Notes under the pieces: model-generated | What the model saw: the letters and a program-made list of their open reading frames with translations, nothing else | Database searches by the model: none | What the model was told of the DNA's origin: nothing | Shown here: piece after piece, positions 8,925-17,551 of the stretch | How positions within the stretch are numbered: the first letter of the stretch is position 1 | Layout of the letters: every line of letters starts with the position of its first letter | Source of the DNA: Candidatus Butyricimonas faecavium | GTDB taxonomy: Bacteria > Bacteroidota > Bacteroidia > Bacteroidales > Marinifilaceae | Length of the DNA stretch: 64,000 nucleotides | Reading direction: 5' to 3' | Assembly: GCA_944321125.1 (NCBI GenBank) | Contig: CALUKD010000006.1 | Location: 91,980-155,979, forward strand | Program-made: the position numbers and the translations under genes

Positions 8925-10148
8925 TTATTTTTTTCTAGCGTATAGTTCTTTTATTGCATCGGCCAATCTCTTAACACCTTCGATATTCATTTCCTCGCTC
9001 ATGTAAGAGAAGTTGATACGCATGGTATTTTTACCTTGACCGTTAACGAAGAATACGGTTCCAAGTACAAATGCCACGTTCTTTTCGATAGCGATTTGGA
9101 ATAATTCCTCTGCATCGTATCCTTCCGGCAATGTCAAGAACAAGAATAAACCACCTTCCGGGCGGGTCCAAGTAACACCTTCCGGCATATATTTCTCGAA
9201 AGCACCTAGCATGGCCTCCAATTTACTACGATACATGTCAACGATTTTCTTCACGTTTGCATCGAAGTAGTTTTTCTGGAAGAATTTAACCGTGATTTTC
9301 TGTAAGAAAGCAGAGGTACAAAGGTCTGTACTTTGTTTTGCTTTCACGAAGTTGTCGATCACCATCGGGTGTGCAAGAACCCAACCCATTCGGAATCCCG
9401 GCATAAATATTTTAGAGAAAGTTCCTAGTGTAATTACGTTCCCCTCTCCGTTATCCAAATCATATAACATACGTTGCGGTTTTCCGGAGAAACGCAGTTC
9501 ACGGTAAGGACTATCTTCGACAATCATGATTTCGTATTTCTTGGCGATATTCAAGATTTCGATTCTTCTGGCTTCCGGCATGGTCATACCTGCAGGGTTC
9601 TGGAAGTCCGGAATCAAATAAATGAATTTCGGTTTTTCACCTTTAGCCTTCATCTCGGCCAAAGTCTTTTCCAGTTCCACGGCACTCATTCCTTGTTCGT
9701 CTTGAGGAATACCAACGCCTACACCACCGTAAGAGTTGAATGCTCCAAGGGCTCCAAGATAAGAAGGTAATTCGCAAATATATTTATCTCCACGGTTCAA
9801 GAAAATCTTACCAACAGTGTCCAAACCTTGTTGAGAAGAAGTGATGATCGTGATATTTTCTTTCGTAACATAGCTCAAGCCTTGATCCCGGTAACGTTGA
9901 GCAAGGATTTCCAATAATTCAGGAACTCCCTCGGTTGAACCGTACTGGCAAGCAGCAGCACCATCCGTGGCAATTACTTCCGCACAGATTTCTTGTAATT
10001 GTTCTAGCGGGAAAGATTCTTTAGCAGGAAGACCTCCGGCGAAAGAAATAATTTCCGGCTTTTGAGTTAATTTCAACAACTCTCTGATAGCAGAGCGCTT
10101 CATCCCTTTGGCGCTGTCTGATAAAATTTCTTTGTAGTCGCTAACCAT
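8925..10148 (-). CDS. PLP-dependent aminotransferase, class I/II (2-aminoadipate-type)
   Basis: 407 residues, fold-type I. SFAGGLPAKESFP near the N-terminus and the cofactor contact YGSTEGVPELLEILAQRY resemble the LysN/MocR-like aminotransferases. DFQNPAGMTM contains the PLP-contacting Asn-Pro, IVEDSPYRELRF the cofactor-binding Asp-x-x-Tyr, and GTFSKIFMPGFRMGW the Schiff-base Lys. MRINFSY near the C-terminus holds the substrate carboxylate-binding Arg. It has no N-terminal GntR-type DNA-binding domain, so it is an enzyme and not a MocR regulator. The likely role is amino-acid transamination (aromatic, branched-chain or aminoadipate); the substrate cannot be read from sequence. It is separated from dtd by 88 AT-rich bases. 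Confidence 0.9.
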   Translation of the reverse strand: MVSDYKEILSDSAKGMKRSAIRELLKLTQKPEIISFAGGLPAKESFPLEQLQEICAEVIATDGAAACQYGSTEGVPELLEILAQRYRDQGLSYVTKENITIITSSQQGLDTVGKIFLNRGDKYICELPSYLGALGAFNSYGGVGVGIPQDEQGMSAVELEKTLAEMKAKGEKPKFIYLIPDFQNPAGMTMPEARRIEILNIAKKYEIMIVEDSPYRELRFSGKPQRMLYDLDNGEGNVITLGTFSKIFMPGFRMGWVLAHPMVIDNFVKAKQSTDLCTSAFLQKITVKFFQKNYFDANVKKIVDMYRSKLEAMLGAFEKYMPEGVTWTRPEGGLFLFLTLPEGYDAEELFQIAIEKNVAFVLGTVFFVNGQGKNTMRINFSYMSEEMNIEGVKRLADAIKELYARKK

Positions 10149-10442
10149 GTTTATTCTTATTTAAAGTGAATACACGCTGTTAAGTATTTGTGTTGCGAAG
10201 TTAATAATAAGTTTTTGAAATAAAATTTTTCATATCAGTTTTTTATTAAAATCGATTGCGGTACTTTCATTTTGTATGTTTTCGAGCTTTTTTAGTAATA
10301 ATTTGAATTCCGAGGTATGTCGATTGTATTTTGAGTAGAGAAAAACTTTTTTAGAGAATAGTTGTAATGTGGTGCCATAAAATTTTCTTGATTATAAATA
10401 AAGACTATTACGATATTATTTGGAATAAAACGTTTTTTCGAT

Positions 10443-10450
10443 TAGTTTTG
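10443..10450 (+). promoter_or_regulatory. -7 box of the tRNA-Arg gene
   Basis: TAGTTTTG matches the Bacteroidetes -7 consensus TAnnTTTG and lies 14 bases before the tRNA 5' end, the right distance for a tRNA transcript. I see no clear -33 element. Confidence 0.5.
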
Positions 10451-10464
10451 CAAACCAAACAAAG

Positions 10465-10536
10465 GCCCTTGTAGTTCAACGGATAGAACGGAAGTTTCCT
10501 AAACTTTAAATGGCAGTTCGATTCTGCCCGGGGGTA
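10465..10536 (+). tRNA. tRNA-Arg (anticodon CCU)
   Basis: A full cloverleaf can be drawn. The acceptor strand GCCCTTG (10465-10471) pairs with CGGGGGT (10529-10535). The D arm is GTTC/GAAC and the anticodon stem GAAGT/ACTTT around the loop TTCCTAA, giving anticodon CCT. The T arm is GGCAG-TTCGATT-CTGCC and the discriminator is A. The 3' CCA is not encoded. The acceptor stem contains three G-U wobbles (G1-U72 and the two T positions of the 5' strand), weaker than usual. Everything else is canonical, so I call it functional. Confidence 0.88.
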
Positions 10537-10560
10537 CTGAAAAGATAAAAGTTAAAGATT

Positions 10561-10605
10561 GAAAGCTAAAAGTTAGGTTGGGAAAACTTACTTTTAGCTT
10601 TTTTT
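10561..10605 (+). terminator. Terminator after tRNA-Arg
   Basis: GAAAGCTAAAAGT (from 10561) and ACTTTTAGCTTT (from 10590) form a stem of about 12 bp, followed by a T-run on the plus strand. It lies 25 bases after the tRNA. The same loosely repeated words (AAAGATAAAAGTTAAAG) occur around it and near 7970, as in many Bacteroidetes intergenic regions. Confidence 0.7.
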
Positions 10606-10858
10606 AAACTAAAAGAGGGAATGGCGTTGTCCTTTGTGATGAAATACGGGGAACAGCCGTTGTAATCCCGGTGAAGATAGGAAGCACTTTCGCTTCTTTT
10701 TCGGAACAATTTCGGTGCACTTTCGATCTCTGAGCGTAGGAGTAGTGAACGTGTTTCAAGTGTATACTAGACAAAAGTACTTATTTGTATACTATATCAA
10801 GGTTTCTTTTTGCTTTTTATAGAGATAGGTTTTGCCAAATTATTAGGATATATCGCTT
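10606..10858. other. Intergenic stretch with repeated GTATAC motifs and a minus-strand promoter
   Basis: No gene is visible. There are two copies of TGTATACTA (about 10761 and 10786, 25 bases apart), and between them CAAAAGTA (10772-10779), which read on the minus strand is a TACTTTTG -7 box. A small hairpin with a T-run (GAAGC-acttTC-GCTTC then TTTTT, about 10680-10700) faces the plus strand. A minus-strand transcript of about 160 nt toward the tRNA terminator is possible but not shown. Confidence 0.3.
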
Positions 10859-11431
10859 TTATTCGTTGTCACATTTGGGTAACTGGTAACCGATCCGTTT
10901 GCGTTCTTCAGTCTTTCGATTTTTTATTTGTAATTCGGCAAGTGTTTGATTTATTAGTTCGAGTTGGATTCGGGTATCCTCATTTATATCGTTTTGGTCG
11001 GTGAATATTTCTTCGATATATTCTTTTAGTTCTTTCAATTCGTTTTTTAACTCTGCTATTTTGCTTGTTGGAGAGCTGGTTAGCAACTGTCGAACGGCGA
11101 CGAAAGCTCTCATGATTCCGATGTTTACTTCGATGGCGATTTCCGAGTTGAGAACACTACTGAGCATGGCAACACCTAACTCCGTGAAAGCAAAAGACAC
11201 ATACCTATTACCGCCTCTTTGGTTTGAGGTGCAATTTCTGCACCTCAAACCAAAGAGTTCTTCTTTCGTCAATTCAAACATAAAGTCTGAGGGAAATCGT
11301 TGTATATTATTTTTCACGGAACGCTTTAAATATTTTGTTTCTGTACCGTATAATTCTGCCAGATCGAAATCAAGCATGACTTTTTGTCCCCGGATTTCAT
11401 GAATTTTACTTTGAATTATTTGCAGATCCAT
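10859..11431 (-). CDS. ORF6N domain-containing protein
   Basis: 190 residues. The N-terminal ORF6N (KilA-N-related) domain is complete: QKVMLDFDLAELYGTETKYLKRSVKNN, then NIQRFPSDFMFELTKEEL, then YVSFAFTELGVAMLSSVL. A coiled-coil-like helix (KIAELKNELKELKEYIEEI) and a basic tail follow. ORF6N domains come from phage anti-repressor or DNA-binding proteins and are common as lone genes in Bacteroidetes; the function here is unknown. The coding sequence contains a perfect 19-bp inverted repeat. A stand-alone promoter is not obvious in the 230 AT-rich bases upstream. Confidence 0.85.
   Translation of the reverse strand: MDLQIIQSKIHEIRGQKVMLDFDLAELYGTETKYLKRSVKNNIQRFPSDFMFELTKEELFGLRCRNCTSNQRGGNRYVSFAFTELGVAMLSSVLNSEIAIEVNIGIMRAFVAVRQLLTSSPTSKIAELKNELKELKEYIEEIFTDQNDINEDTRIQLELINQTLAELQIKNRKTEERKRIGYQLPKCDNE
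11215..11257. repeat. Perfect 19-bp inverted repeat inside the ORF6N gene
   Basis: CTCTTTGGTTTGAGGTGCA (11215-11233), a five-base spacer ATTTC, and TGCACCTCAAACCAAAGAG (11239-11257) are exact reverse complements. The repeat is translated within the ORF6N domain (LFGLRCRNCTSNQRG) without breaking the frame. The mRNA would form a very stable hairpin. Confidence 0.9.
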
Positions 11432-11676
11432 TATAGTTGTATTGTTTATTTCGTAAAGATAGAAAAAATACTATATTGTTGCTATATTGAATAATTAAAA
11501 TAATCGTGATATATAGATATTCTTGTTGAAGATTGTGTGTTTTGATAATGTTTTTATGGTCTTTTGTTCAGTAAAAGAAGGGGTTGACATTGAAAAAAGA
11601 TATTTCTTTGCATTGATGATAGGTTGTTGGCTCTTTTTTTATATTTTAGCCGAACTAATTTGAAAATGTGACGGAT

Positions 11677-12651
11677 ATGTATACTGTAGATGAACTTAGA
11701 GCGATTATAAAGGAAGAGTTAGATAAGAAAGAGTATATTCAGGAACCGTATTCCCTGTTCGAACCGATTTTGTATATTTTAGAAGATGGGGGAAAACGTT
11801 TACGGCCACTTTTAACGTTGATGGCTTATAATCTTTATCGTGAGGATATAGAACGAGTGTTGAAGTCTGCTATCGGTATTGAGATTTTCCATAATTACAC
11901 GCTTTTACATGATGATGTGATGGACGATGCAGAGTTGCGGAGGGGACGGCAGACCGTTCATAAAAAGTGGAATAGCAACGTGGCAATTTTGAGTGGGGAT
12001 GCGGCTGCGATCACGGCTTATCAATGTATTGAACATTGTGAGGACAAGTATCTGCGCCGGGCCATTGATTTTTTTAATCAAGTTGCAATGGATGTGTGTC
12101 GGGGGCAACAGTATGATATGTTATTTGAAACTCGGAATGATGTGTCGGAGGAAGAATATATCAAAATGATTTATCTGAAGACCTCGGTATTGCTTGCCGG
12201 AAGTTTGCGGCATGGAGCTTTGCTGGCTGATGCCCCGGAACATGAATATAACGCTTTGTATGAATTCGGAGGGTATCTCGGATTAGCGTTCCAGTTGCAG
12301 GATGATTATTTGGACGTGTATGGCGATGTGGCGGAGTTCGGGAAAAATATTGGAGGTGATATTGTGGCCAATAAAAAGACATATATGTTGATTAAGGCAT
12401 TGGAACTGGCCGATCCGGAGACGAAAGAAGAGTTGTGGGGGTGGATTGAACGGAAAGAATTTGATCACGAGGAAAAGATCAAGGCGGTGACCCGGATATA
12501 TGACCGTCTGGGAATTAAAGAGGTCGTTTTTGCGGCTATTGATAAATATTTGAAAATGAGCCGGGAAATTTTGGATAAGATCGATGTGCCGGAAGAAAGA
12601 AAGATCGATTTCTACGAGACGCTGGATGCTATCGGGAATCGGAAAAAATGA
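11677..12651 (+). CDS. Polyprenyl synthetase (trans-isoprenyl diphosphate synthase)
   Basis: 324 residues from the ATG at 11677 (MYTVDELR); a GTG at 11668 would add three residues. GGKRLRP at 38-44 binds diphosphate. The first Asp-rich motif DDVMD is at 79-83 with the RRGR basic patch just after it, and the second, DDYLD, is at 209-213. The KTSVLLAG segment lies between them. The enzyme condenses isopentenyl diphosphate with allylic diphosphates to make geranylgeranyl or longer chains for quinones or undecaprenyl carriers; chain length cannot be read reliably. It begins a plus-strand run with dCMP deaminase and the S41 protease, spaced by 14 and 12 bases. Confidence 0.92.
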   Translation: MYTVDELRAIIKEELDKKEYIQEPYSLFEPILYILEDGGKRLRPLLTLMAYNLYREDIERVLKSAIGIEIFHNYTLLHDDVMDDAELRRGRQTVHKKWNSNVAILSGDAAAITAYQCIEHCEDKYLRRAIDFFNQVAMDVCRGQQYDMLFETRNDVSEEEYIKMIYLKTSVLLAGSLRHGALLADAPEHEYNALYEFGGYLGLAFQLQDDYLDVYGDVAEFGKNIGGDIVANKKTYMLIKALELADPETKEELWGWIERKEFDHEEKIKAVTRIYDRLGIKEVVFAAIDKYLKMSREILDKIDVPEERKIDFYETLDAIGNRKK

Positions 12652-12664
12652 AATGAAGAAATAG

Positions 12665-13111
12665 ATGAGTAAATCGAAGCAACAGTTACTGGATGAACGT
12701 TATTTGAGGATGGCCCGGATATGGGCGGAGAATTCGTATTGCGAACGTCGGCAGGTTGGTGCGTTGATCGTGAGGGGAGATGCCATTATATCCGATGGGT
12801 ATAACGGGACGCCTTCCGGGTTTGAAAATATTTGCGAAGACGAGAATAACAAAACGAAGCCTTACGTGTTACACGCAGAGGCGAATGCAATCACGAAGGT
12901 GGCGAAGTCGAATAACAGTAGCTTGGGGGCAACGTTGTATGTGACAGCCTCCCCCTGCATTGAGTGTGCCAAGTTGATTATCCAAGCCGGGATCCGGCGA
13001 GTGGTGTATTCCGAGAATTACCGGAGTGCCGACGGGATCGAGTTATTGCAGAAAGCCGGGGTTGATGTGGCGTTTATCGGATTGAATGAAAATCAGGAAA
13101 ATAAAGATTAA
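12665..13111 (+). CDS. dCMP deaminase family protein
   Basis: 148 residues. The zinc site of the cytidine/deoxycytidylate deaminase fold is complete: H70-A-E72 in HAEANAI (catalytic Glu72) and PCIECAKL with C98 and C101. GYNGTPSGF is the nucleotide-contact loop typical of dCMP deaminases (ComEB/Dcd type). The enzyme converts dCMP to dUMP and so feeds dTMP synthesis. It lies between the polyprenyl synthetase and S41 protease genes with short gaps, as is common in Bacteroidales. Confidence 0.92.
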   Translation: MSKSKQQLLDERYLRMARIWAENSYCERRQVGALIVRGDAIISDGYNGTPSGFENICEDENNKTKPYVLHAEANAITKVAKSNNSSLGATLYVTASPCIECAKLIIQAGIRRVVYSENYRSADGIELLQKAGVDVAFIGLNENQENKD

Positions 13112-13122
13112 ATAGGAAGATA

Positions 13123-14721
13123 ATGAATAAGAGTAATTTGAGGGCTTTGTTGACCCCGATCGTGCTAGCGTTGGCCATCGTATTCGGGATGATGTTGAAT
13201 CGATTCTTACCGGATCGGACTCAGGTGTCGGCATCCTCGGGAATGTTCTTGCCCGTGACAGGGAGTAAGTTGGATTTGATAATCAGTATGATCCAAAACT
13301 CGTACGTGGATACCGTGGACACGAGAGAGATTGTGGAGAACACGATTCCGATCCTGTTAAAGGATTTGGATCCGCATACGGTGTACATTCCCGCGAAAGA
13401 TATGCAGCGGGCGAACGAGGGGATTGTGGGAAACTTCGGGGGAGTCGGAATTCAGTTCTACAAGTATTTGGACACGGTAACCGTTGTGAAAGTGGTTCCG
13501 GGTGGTCCTTCGGAGGAAGCCGGGATAAAGGACGGAGACCGGATTGTTCGGGTGAACGATTCTTTGGTTGCCGGGGTGAAAATGAGCCAAGATAAGATTC
13601 AGGAGTTGATGAGGGGAGAGCTGGGAACGAAGGTGGAGTTGACGATTGCAAGAAGGGGAGAGCCGAAATTGATCAAGAAAGAAGTGGTTCGTGGAAGTAT
13701 CCCGGTGAAGAGTGTGGACGTGGCGTATATGCTGAATGATACGACGGGATATCTGAAAACAAATACTTTCGGCATGAACACGTACGCCGAATTCATGCAA
13801 GCATTGGTAAAGTTGAAAGCGGAAGGAATGAAGAAAATTATTATCGATTTGAGGGAGAATGAAGGGGGAGTATTACCAATTGCGATACAGATGATTAACG
13901 AGTTTTTGGATGCCGATAGGTTGATTCTTTATACTCAGGGACAGGCACAACCTCGTACGGATTACAAATCTAACGGGAAAGGCCAATTCAAGGATCTGCG
14001 GGTGGATGTGTTGATTAGCGAGTTTAGCGCATCAGCCAGCGAGATTTTTGCCGGTGCAATACAGGATAATGATCGTGGGTTGATTATTGGGCGTCGTTCG
14101 TTTGGTAAAGGATTGGTTCAGGAGCAACGGATGTTGCCCGATGGTTCTGCGTTGCGTTTGACGGTAGCCCGGTATTATACGCCTTCGGGACGTTCTATCC
14201 AGAAACCTTATAACGAGGGGAAAGAGAAATATTACAATGATATTTACAATCGTTTGATTCACGGGGAATTTTCACAAAAAGATAGTATCGTTTTTGACGA
14301 AAATCTGAAGTACCAGACGGTGGGCGGGCGTACCGTGTATGGTGGAGGTGGCATCATGCCGGACATCTTTGTACCCGCGGATACAACCGGGGTTTCCCGT
14401 TATCTGAGTGATGTGACGAGAACCCAGTTTTTGTACGACTATACGTTTGATTTCATGGATCGGCATCGTTCGGAAATGACGAATCTGAAAGATTATAAGC
14501 AGATTCAGAATTATCTGAAATCATTTGATCTGGTAAACGAGATGGCGAATTATGCAGCTCGTCGCGGATTGAAACGGGACGAGAAGGGAATTAAGGAGTC
14601 CTATCAGATTCTACGAACCCGGATTGAGGCGTATATTGCCCGCCATACGATAGATGATGAGGGATTCTATCCAATTCTAGGGCAGATTGATAATACGTTA
14701 CAGGAAGCGATTAAACAATAA
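13123..14721 (+). CDS. S41 family C-terminal processing peptidase (CtpA-like)
   Basis: 532 residues. An N-terminal membrane anchor or signal (residues 9-25, LLTPIVLALAIVFGMML) comes first. The PDZ domain at about 95-180 (VGIQFYKYLDTVTVVKVVPGGPSEEAGIKDGDRIVRV region) precedes the S41 catalytic domain. SASASEIFAGAIQDNDRG carries the nucleophile Ser (about residue 305) and RRSFGKGLVQ the general-base Lys (about 329). The C-terminal part is helical. The protease acts in the periplasm and cleaves C-terminal regions of exported proteins. The active-site dyad is intact. Confidence 0.93.
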   Translation: MNKSNLRALLTPIVLALAIVFGMMLNRFLPDRTQVSASSGMFLPVTGSKLDLIISMIQNSYVDTVDTREIVENTIPILLKDLDPHTVYIPAKDMQRANEGIVGNFGGVGIQFYKYLDTVTVVKVVPGGPSEEAGIKDGDRIVRVNDSLVAGVKMSQDKIQELMRGELGTKVELTIARRGEPKLIKKEVVRGSIPVKSVDVAYMLNDTTGYLKTNTFGMNTYAEFMQALVKLKAEGMKKIIIDLRENEGGVLPIAIQMINEFLDADRLILYTQGQAQPRTDYKSNGKGQFKDLRVDVLISEFSASASEIFAGAIQDNDRGLIIGRRSFGKGLVQEQRMLPDGSALRLTVARYYTPSGRSIQKPYNEGKEKYYNDIYNRLIHGEFSQKDSIVFDENLKYQTVGGRTVYGGGGIMPDIFVPADTTGVSRYLSDVTRTQFLYDYTFDFMDRHRSEMTNLKDYKQIQNYLKSFDLVNEMANYAARRGLKRDEKGIKESYQILRTRIEAYIARHTIDDEGFYPILGQIDNTLQEAIKQ

Positions 14722-14724
14722 TTG

Positions 14725-15624
14725 ATGAAAAGAATATTACACGGGAGACTGATTTTCGGTCTCCTGTTTCTGTTTCTAACCTTAGGTAGTTTTGCCGATG
14801 GGCGTTATATCCCGATTTATGATGACGGGATACGAGTGGATTATAAATACTATAGTCTGGGGTTCAATAAGGAACATAAACAGGCAAATTGGGTGTACTA
14901 CGAGTTGAGTTCTGCAAACCTGACGGGGAAGGCAAGGCGGAAGAATGATTTCCGGGTGGACCCAAAGATTCTCCGTTGGAGTGCCACTCCCGATGATTAT
15001 AAGCGAAGCGGTTATGACCGGGGACATTTATGTCCTGCGGCGGATATGTCGTTTAACGCGAAGGCGATGAGCGAGACGTTTTATATGTCGAATATGTCTC
15101 CCCAAGTGCCGATGTTTAACCGGGGAATCTGGAAAGAACTGGAAGAACATGTGCGTGATCGAGCCCGGAAAGAGAAACTTTATGTGGTGACAGGACCGAT
15201 TTTCAAAAGTAATAAAGGTGCGATTGGTAAGGGAAAAGTGACGGTGCCGGGATATTATTACAAATTATTTTATTCTCCTTCCAAACAACAAATGATCGCT
15301 TACGTGTTACCTAATGAAGAGAGTAAGCGGCCTTTGAGTAGTTTTGCCGTTCCCGTGGATAAGGTGGAAAAGATGACGGGAATTGATTTCTTTTCTCAGT
15401 TGCCCGACGATTTGGAGCGAGTGCTGGAGGCAGATACGCTTTCACATTTGTCTCGGGATGGAGAACTGGTATCGGGAGGTGTGTATCGTCCGACAAGAAA
15501 TCAACAGATTATAGCGGTTGTTGCCGTAGTCGTGATCTTTTTGGTGGTACATTTTTTAATAAAACACCGAGGCGGTAGGAAGAAGAAAAAGAAACCGACA
15601 AGAAAACCGGTAAAGAAAAAATAG
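14725..15624 (+). CDS. DNA/RNA non-specific endonuclease with C-terminal membrane anchor
   Basis: 299 residues from the ATG at 14725; an in-frame TTG sits just before it. A signal peptide (residues 1-20) precedes a NUC1-type betabetaalpha-Me nuclease domain with Y97-D-R-G-H101 as the catalytic motif (YDRGHLCPAADM) and a Mg-binding Asn in the following helix (FNRGIWKELE). Unlike a simple secreted nuclease, it continues into a hydrophobic helix (about 255-275, IIAVVAVVVIFLVVHFLI) and a very basic tail (KKKKKPTRKPVKKK). It is therefore probably tethered to the inner membrane with the nuclease in the periplasm. The start is right after the protease stop, so the two are likely co-transcribed. Confidence 0.9.
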   Translation: MKRILHGRLIFGLLFLFLTLGSFADGRYIPIYDDGIRVDYKYYSLGFNKEHKQANWVYYELSSANLTGKARRKNDFRVDPKILRWSATPDDYKRSGYDRGHLCPAADMSFNAKAMSETFYMSNMSPQVPMFNRGIWKELEEHVRDRARKEKLYVVTGPIFKSNKGAIGKGKVTVPGYYYKLFYSPSKQQMIAYVLPNEESKRPLSSFAVPVDKVEKMTGIDFFSQLPDDLERVLEADTLSHLSRDGELVSGGVYRPTRNQQIIAVVAVVVIFLVVHFLIKHRGGRKKKKKPTRKPVKKK

Positions 15625-15699
15625 ATTAAAGGTCCATGAAGTAATAACGCTTTGCTGTTTTTTTGACTTTATATACCTTATGGACCTCCGACTTATTTC

Positions 15700-16221
15700 C
15701 TACTCTTTTAAAAGTTTATCGATGACTTTCACCATTTCCTCGAATTCTTTCGGGTCATAGAGACGGGTGAGGAAAGCGATGTTACCTTTTTTGTCGATGA
15801 TGATGTTACGGGTAACTCCGGCTCCTTGTGCAGCATAGGTGTAGAATGCTTTGCCTTCCGGGTCAAGGAGTAAAGGATAGGTGATCTTGATATCTTTAGC
15901 GAACTTCTCGGCGGTTTCTTTGCTCTCTTTAAAGTCGATACCGAAAAGTGCGAAAGATGGATTGTTCTTGTATTTTAACCAGATGTCTTTTTCGATAAAA
16001 GGCATTTCTTCCCGGCAGACTCCGCACCAGCTGGCGGTGAATTGTATCATGATGACTTTTCCTTTAAGGTCTTTTAGTTGTTTCTTGGTTCCGTCGGGGA
16101 ACAATAATTCAATATTCGGGGCTTTCTCCCCTACTTTCACGATGTACCCTCGGTCATCTTGCTGGGCTTTTGCCAGCGAACAGGTCATAACCAGTAATAG
16201 TATAAATGTCAGATGTTTCAT
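15700..16221 (-). CDS. TlpA/ResA-like thioredoxin-fold protein
   Basis: 173 residues with a signal peptide (residues 1-19, ending AKA). A thioredoxin fold of the AhpC/TSA-TlpA type follows: GEKAPNIELLFPDG, then KGKVIMIQFTASWCGVCREEMP with the redox pair C66 and C69, and later GVTRNIIIDKKGN with the cis-Pro-equivalent region. It probably acts as a periplasmic thiol-disulfide reductant. On the minus strand it lies just downstream of a small zinc-ribbon protein gene (17 bases apart). Confidence 0.88.
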   Translation of the reverse strand: MKHLTFILLLVMTCSLAKAQQDDRGYIVKVGEKAPNIELLFPDGTKKQLKDLKGKVIMIQFTASWCGVCREEMPFIEKDIWLKYKNNPSFALFGIDFKESKETAEKFAKDIKITYPLLLDPEGKAFYTYAAQGAGVTRNIIIDKKGNIAFLTRLYDPKEFEEMVKVIDKLLKE

Positions 16222-16238
16222 AGAATTATGTATTTATA

Positions 16239-16445
16239 TTAGTAACGTTTTAAACTTTTAGGACTGCCACTCCATGAGCAGCCGAGACAATAAAGGGTTT
16301 CCGTGTCAAACCCTTCCAAGGAATCCCCCTCGTGGACGGGGACAACAACATAGTCGATTGTGACTTGTACGAGACAATTATTTCCCTTCTCGTCTTTTAC
16401 GTAAAAGCGGCGTATTCCGCATTTGGGGCATAGTAAAAATCGCAT
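16239..16445 (-). CDS. Small zinc-ribbon-like protein
   Basis: 68 residues. Two Cys pairs, C6-x-x-C9 (CPKCG) and C53-x-x-C56 (CLGC), are spaced like a zinc ribbon, and a beta-rich middle (CLVQVTIDYVVVPV) lies between them. I do not recognise a named family. The knuckle arrangement and the position next to a thioredoxin-like gene on the same strand, 17 bases away, support a real gene. Function unknown. Confidence 0.65.
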   Translation of the reverse strand: MRFLLCPKCGIRRFYVKDEKGNNCLVQVTIDYVVVPVHEGDSLEGFDTETLYCLGCSWSGSPKSLKRY

Positions 16446-16545
16446 ATTAAAAATTTTGAGGCATAGTTAATGATTATTTCGGATAGTTGTACGAGAAAAA
16501 GAGGAAATTTATTTCTTTTCTTTTCGTATACGGAAAGAAATACGG

Positions 16546-16553
16546 TATATTTG
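16546..16553 (+). promoter_or_regulatory. -7 box of the dus gene
   Basis: TATATTTG matches TAnnTTTG exactly and lies 30 bases before the ATG at 16583. Confidence 0.45.
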
Positions 16554-16582
16554 TTGCAATCGAGGTGATTTTATAATTGAAT

Positions 16583-17545
16583 ATGGAAGAACAGAAAAAA
16601 TATAAGATACATTTTGCCCCGGTACAGGGGATTACCGATTGGACATACCGGAATATACATGCTAAATTTTTCGGGGGAGTAGATGCTTATTACACTCCGT
16701 TTATCCGGGTGGAGAAGGAGGATTCATTTCGTTCAAGAGATATGAAGGATTGCGATCCGGAGTTAAATAGCGTGGACTCGTTGGTTCCCCAAGTATTGGG
16801 AGGGGAGCCTGCGGAGTTGGATGTTTGTTTGCAGATGTTGGAAGGACGGGGATACAAGCAGGTGGATATTAACATGGGTTGCCCCTTCACGATGATTTCC
16901 CGACGGGGAAAGGGAGCTGGATTATTGCCTCACCCGGAGAGGGTGGGGGCATTGATGGAGGTGGTGAAGGACTTTCCGGAGATACAATGTTCCGTGAAGA
17001 TGCGGCTAGGGTGGGAAGATCCGGGGGAATGTCTGAAGTTATTGCCTGTATTAAATAAAACTCCGTTGGCAGCTATATTTCTCCATGCCCGGGTGGGCGT
17101 GCAGGAGTATAAGGGAGAGACGGATAAAGGGGCTTTTGAGACTTTTTACAAAGGATGCGAACATCCGTTATATTACAACGGGGATGTATTGACCTTGGAG
17201 GATATTCATGCCGTGACGGAACGTTTCCCTCGTTTGGAGGGAGTGATGATCGGGAGAGGTTTATTGGCGAATCCGGCCTTGGCACAAGAGTACGTGGAAG
17301 GTAGGGTGCTTGACGGAGAGGAAAGATTGAGAAAATTCAAGTCGTTTCATGCCGAATTACTTGCGGCATACGCCGAGCGATTGCAGGGAGATCACCAGTT
17401 GTTAATGAAAATGAAAACATTCTGGGAGTATTTCATGCCTTCGACAAATCGGAAGGTATTGAAAAAGATTCATAAGAGTAATAAATTGACGCAGTATAAT
17501 GAGGCGGTAGTGAAGGCTTTTATGCCGGGAGATGAGGAAGAGTAA
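16583..17545 (+). CDS. tRNA-dihydrouridine synthase
   Basis: 320 residues from ATG 16583 (MEEQKKYKIHFAPVQG); a TTG six bases earlier is a weaker choice. This is an FMN-dependent TIM barrel: APVQGITDWTYR at the N-terminus, VDINMGCPFTMISRRGKGAGLL with the active-site Cys, VKMRLGWEDP, and the FMN-phosphate loop VMIGRGLLANP. It reduces uridine to dihydrouridine in tRNA. The exact class is uncertain. The DUF454 gene follows immediately. Confidence 0.93.
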   Translation: MEEQKKYKIHFAPVQGITDWTYRNIHAKFFGGVDAYYTPFIRVEKEDSFRSRDMKDCDPELNSVDSLVPQVLGGEPAELDVCLQMLEGRGYKQVDINMGCPFTMISRRGKGAGLLPHPERVGALMEVVKDFPEIQCSVKMRLGWEDPGECLKLLPVLNKTPLAAIFLHARVGVQEYKGETDKGAFETFYKGCEHPLYYNGDVLTLEDIHAVTERFPRLEGVMIGRGLLANPALAQEYVEGRVLDGEERLRKFKSFHAELLAAYAERLQGDHQLLMKMKTFWEYFMPSTNRKVLKKIHKSNKLTQYNEAVVKAFMPGDEEE

Positions 17546-17551
17546 GTGCGG

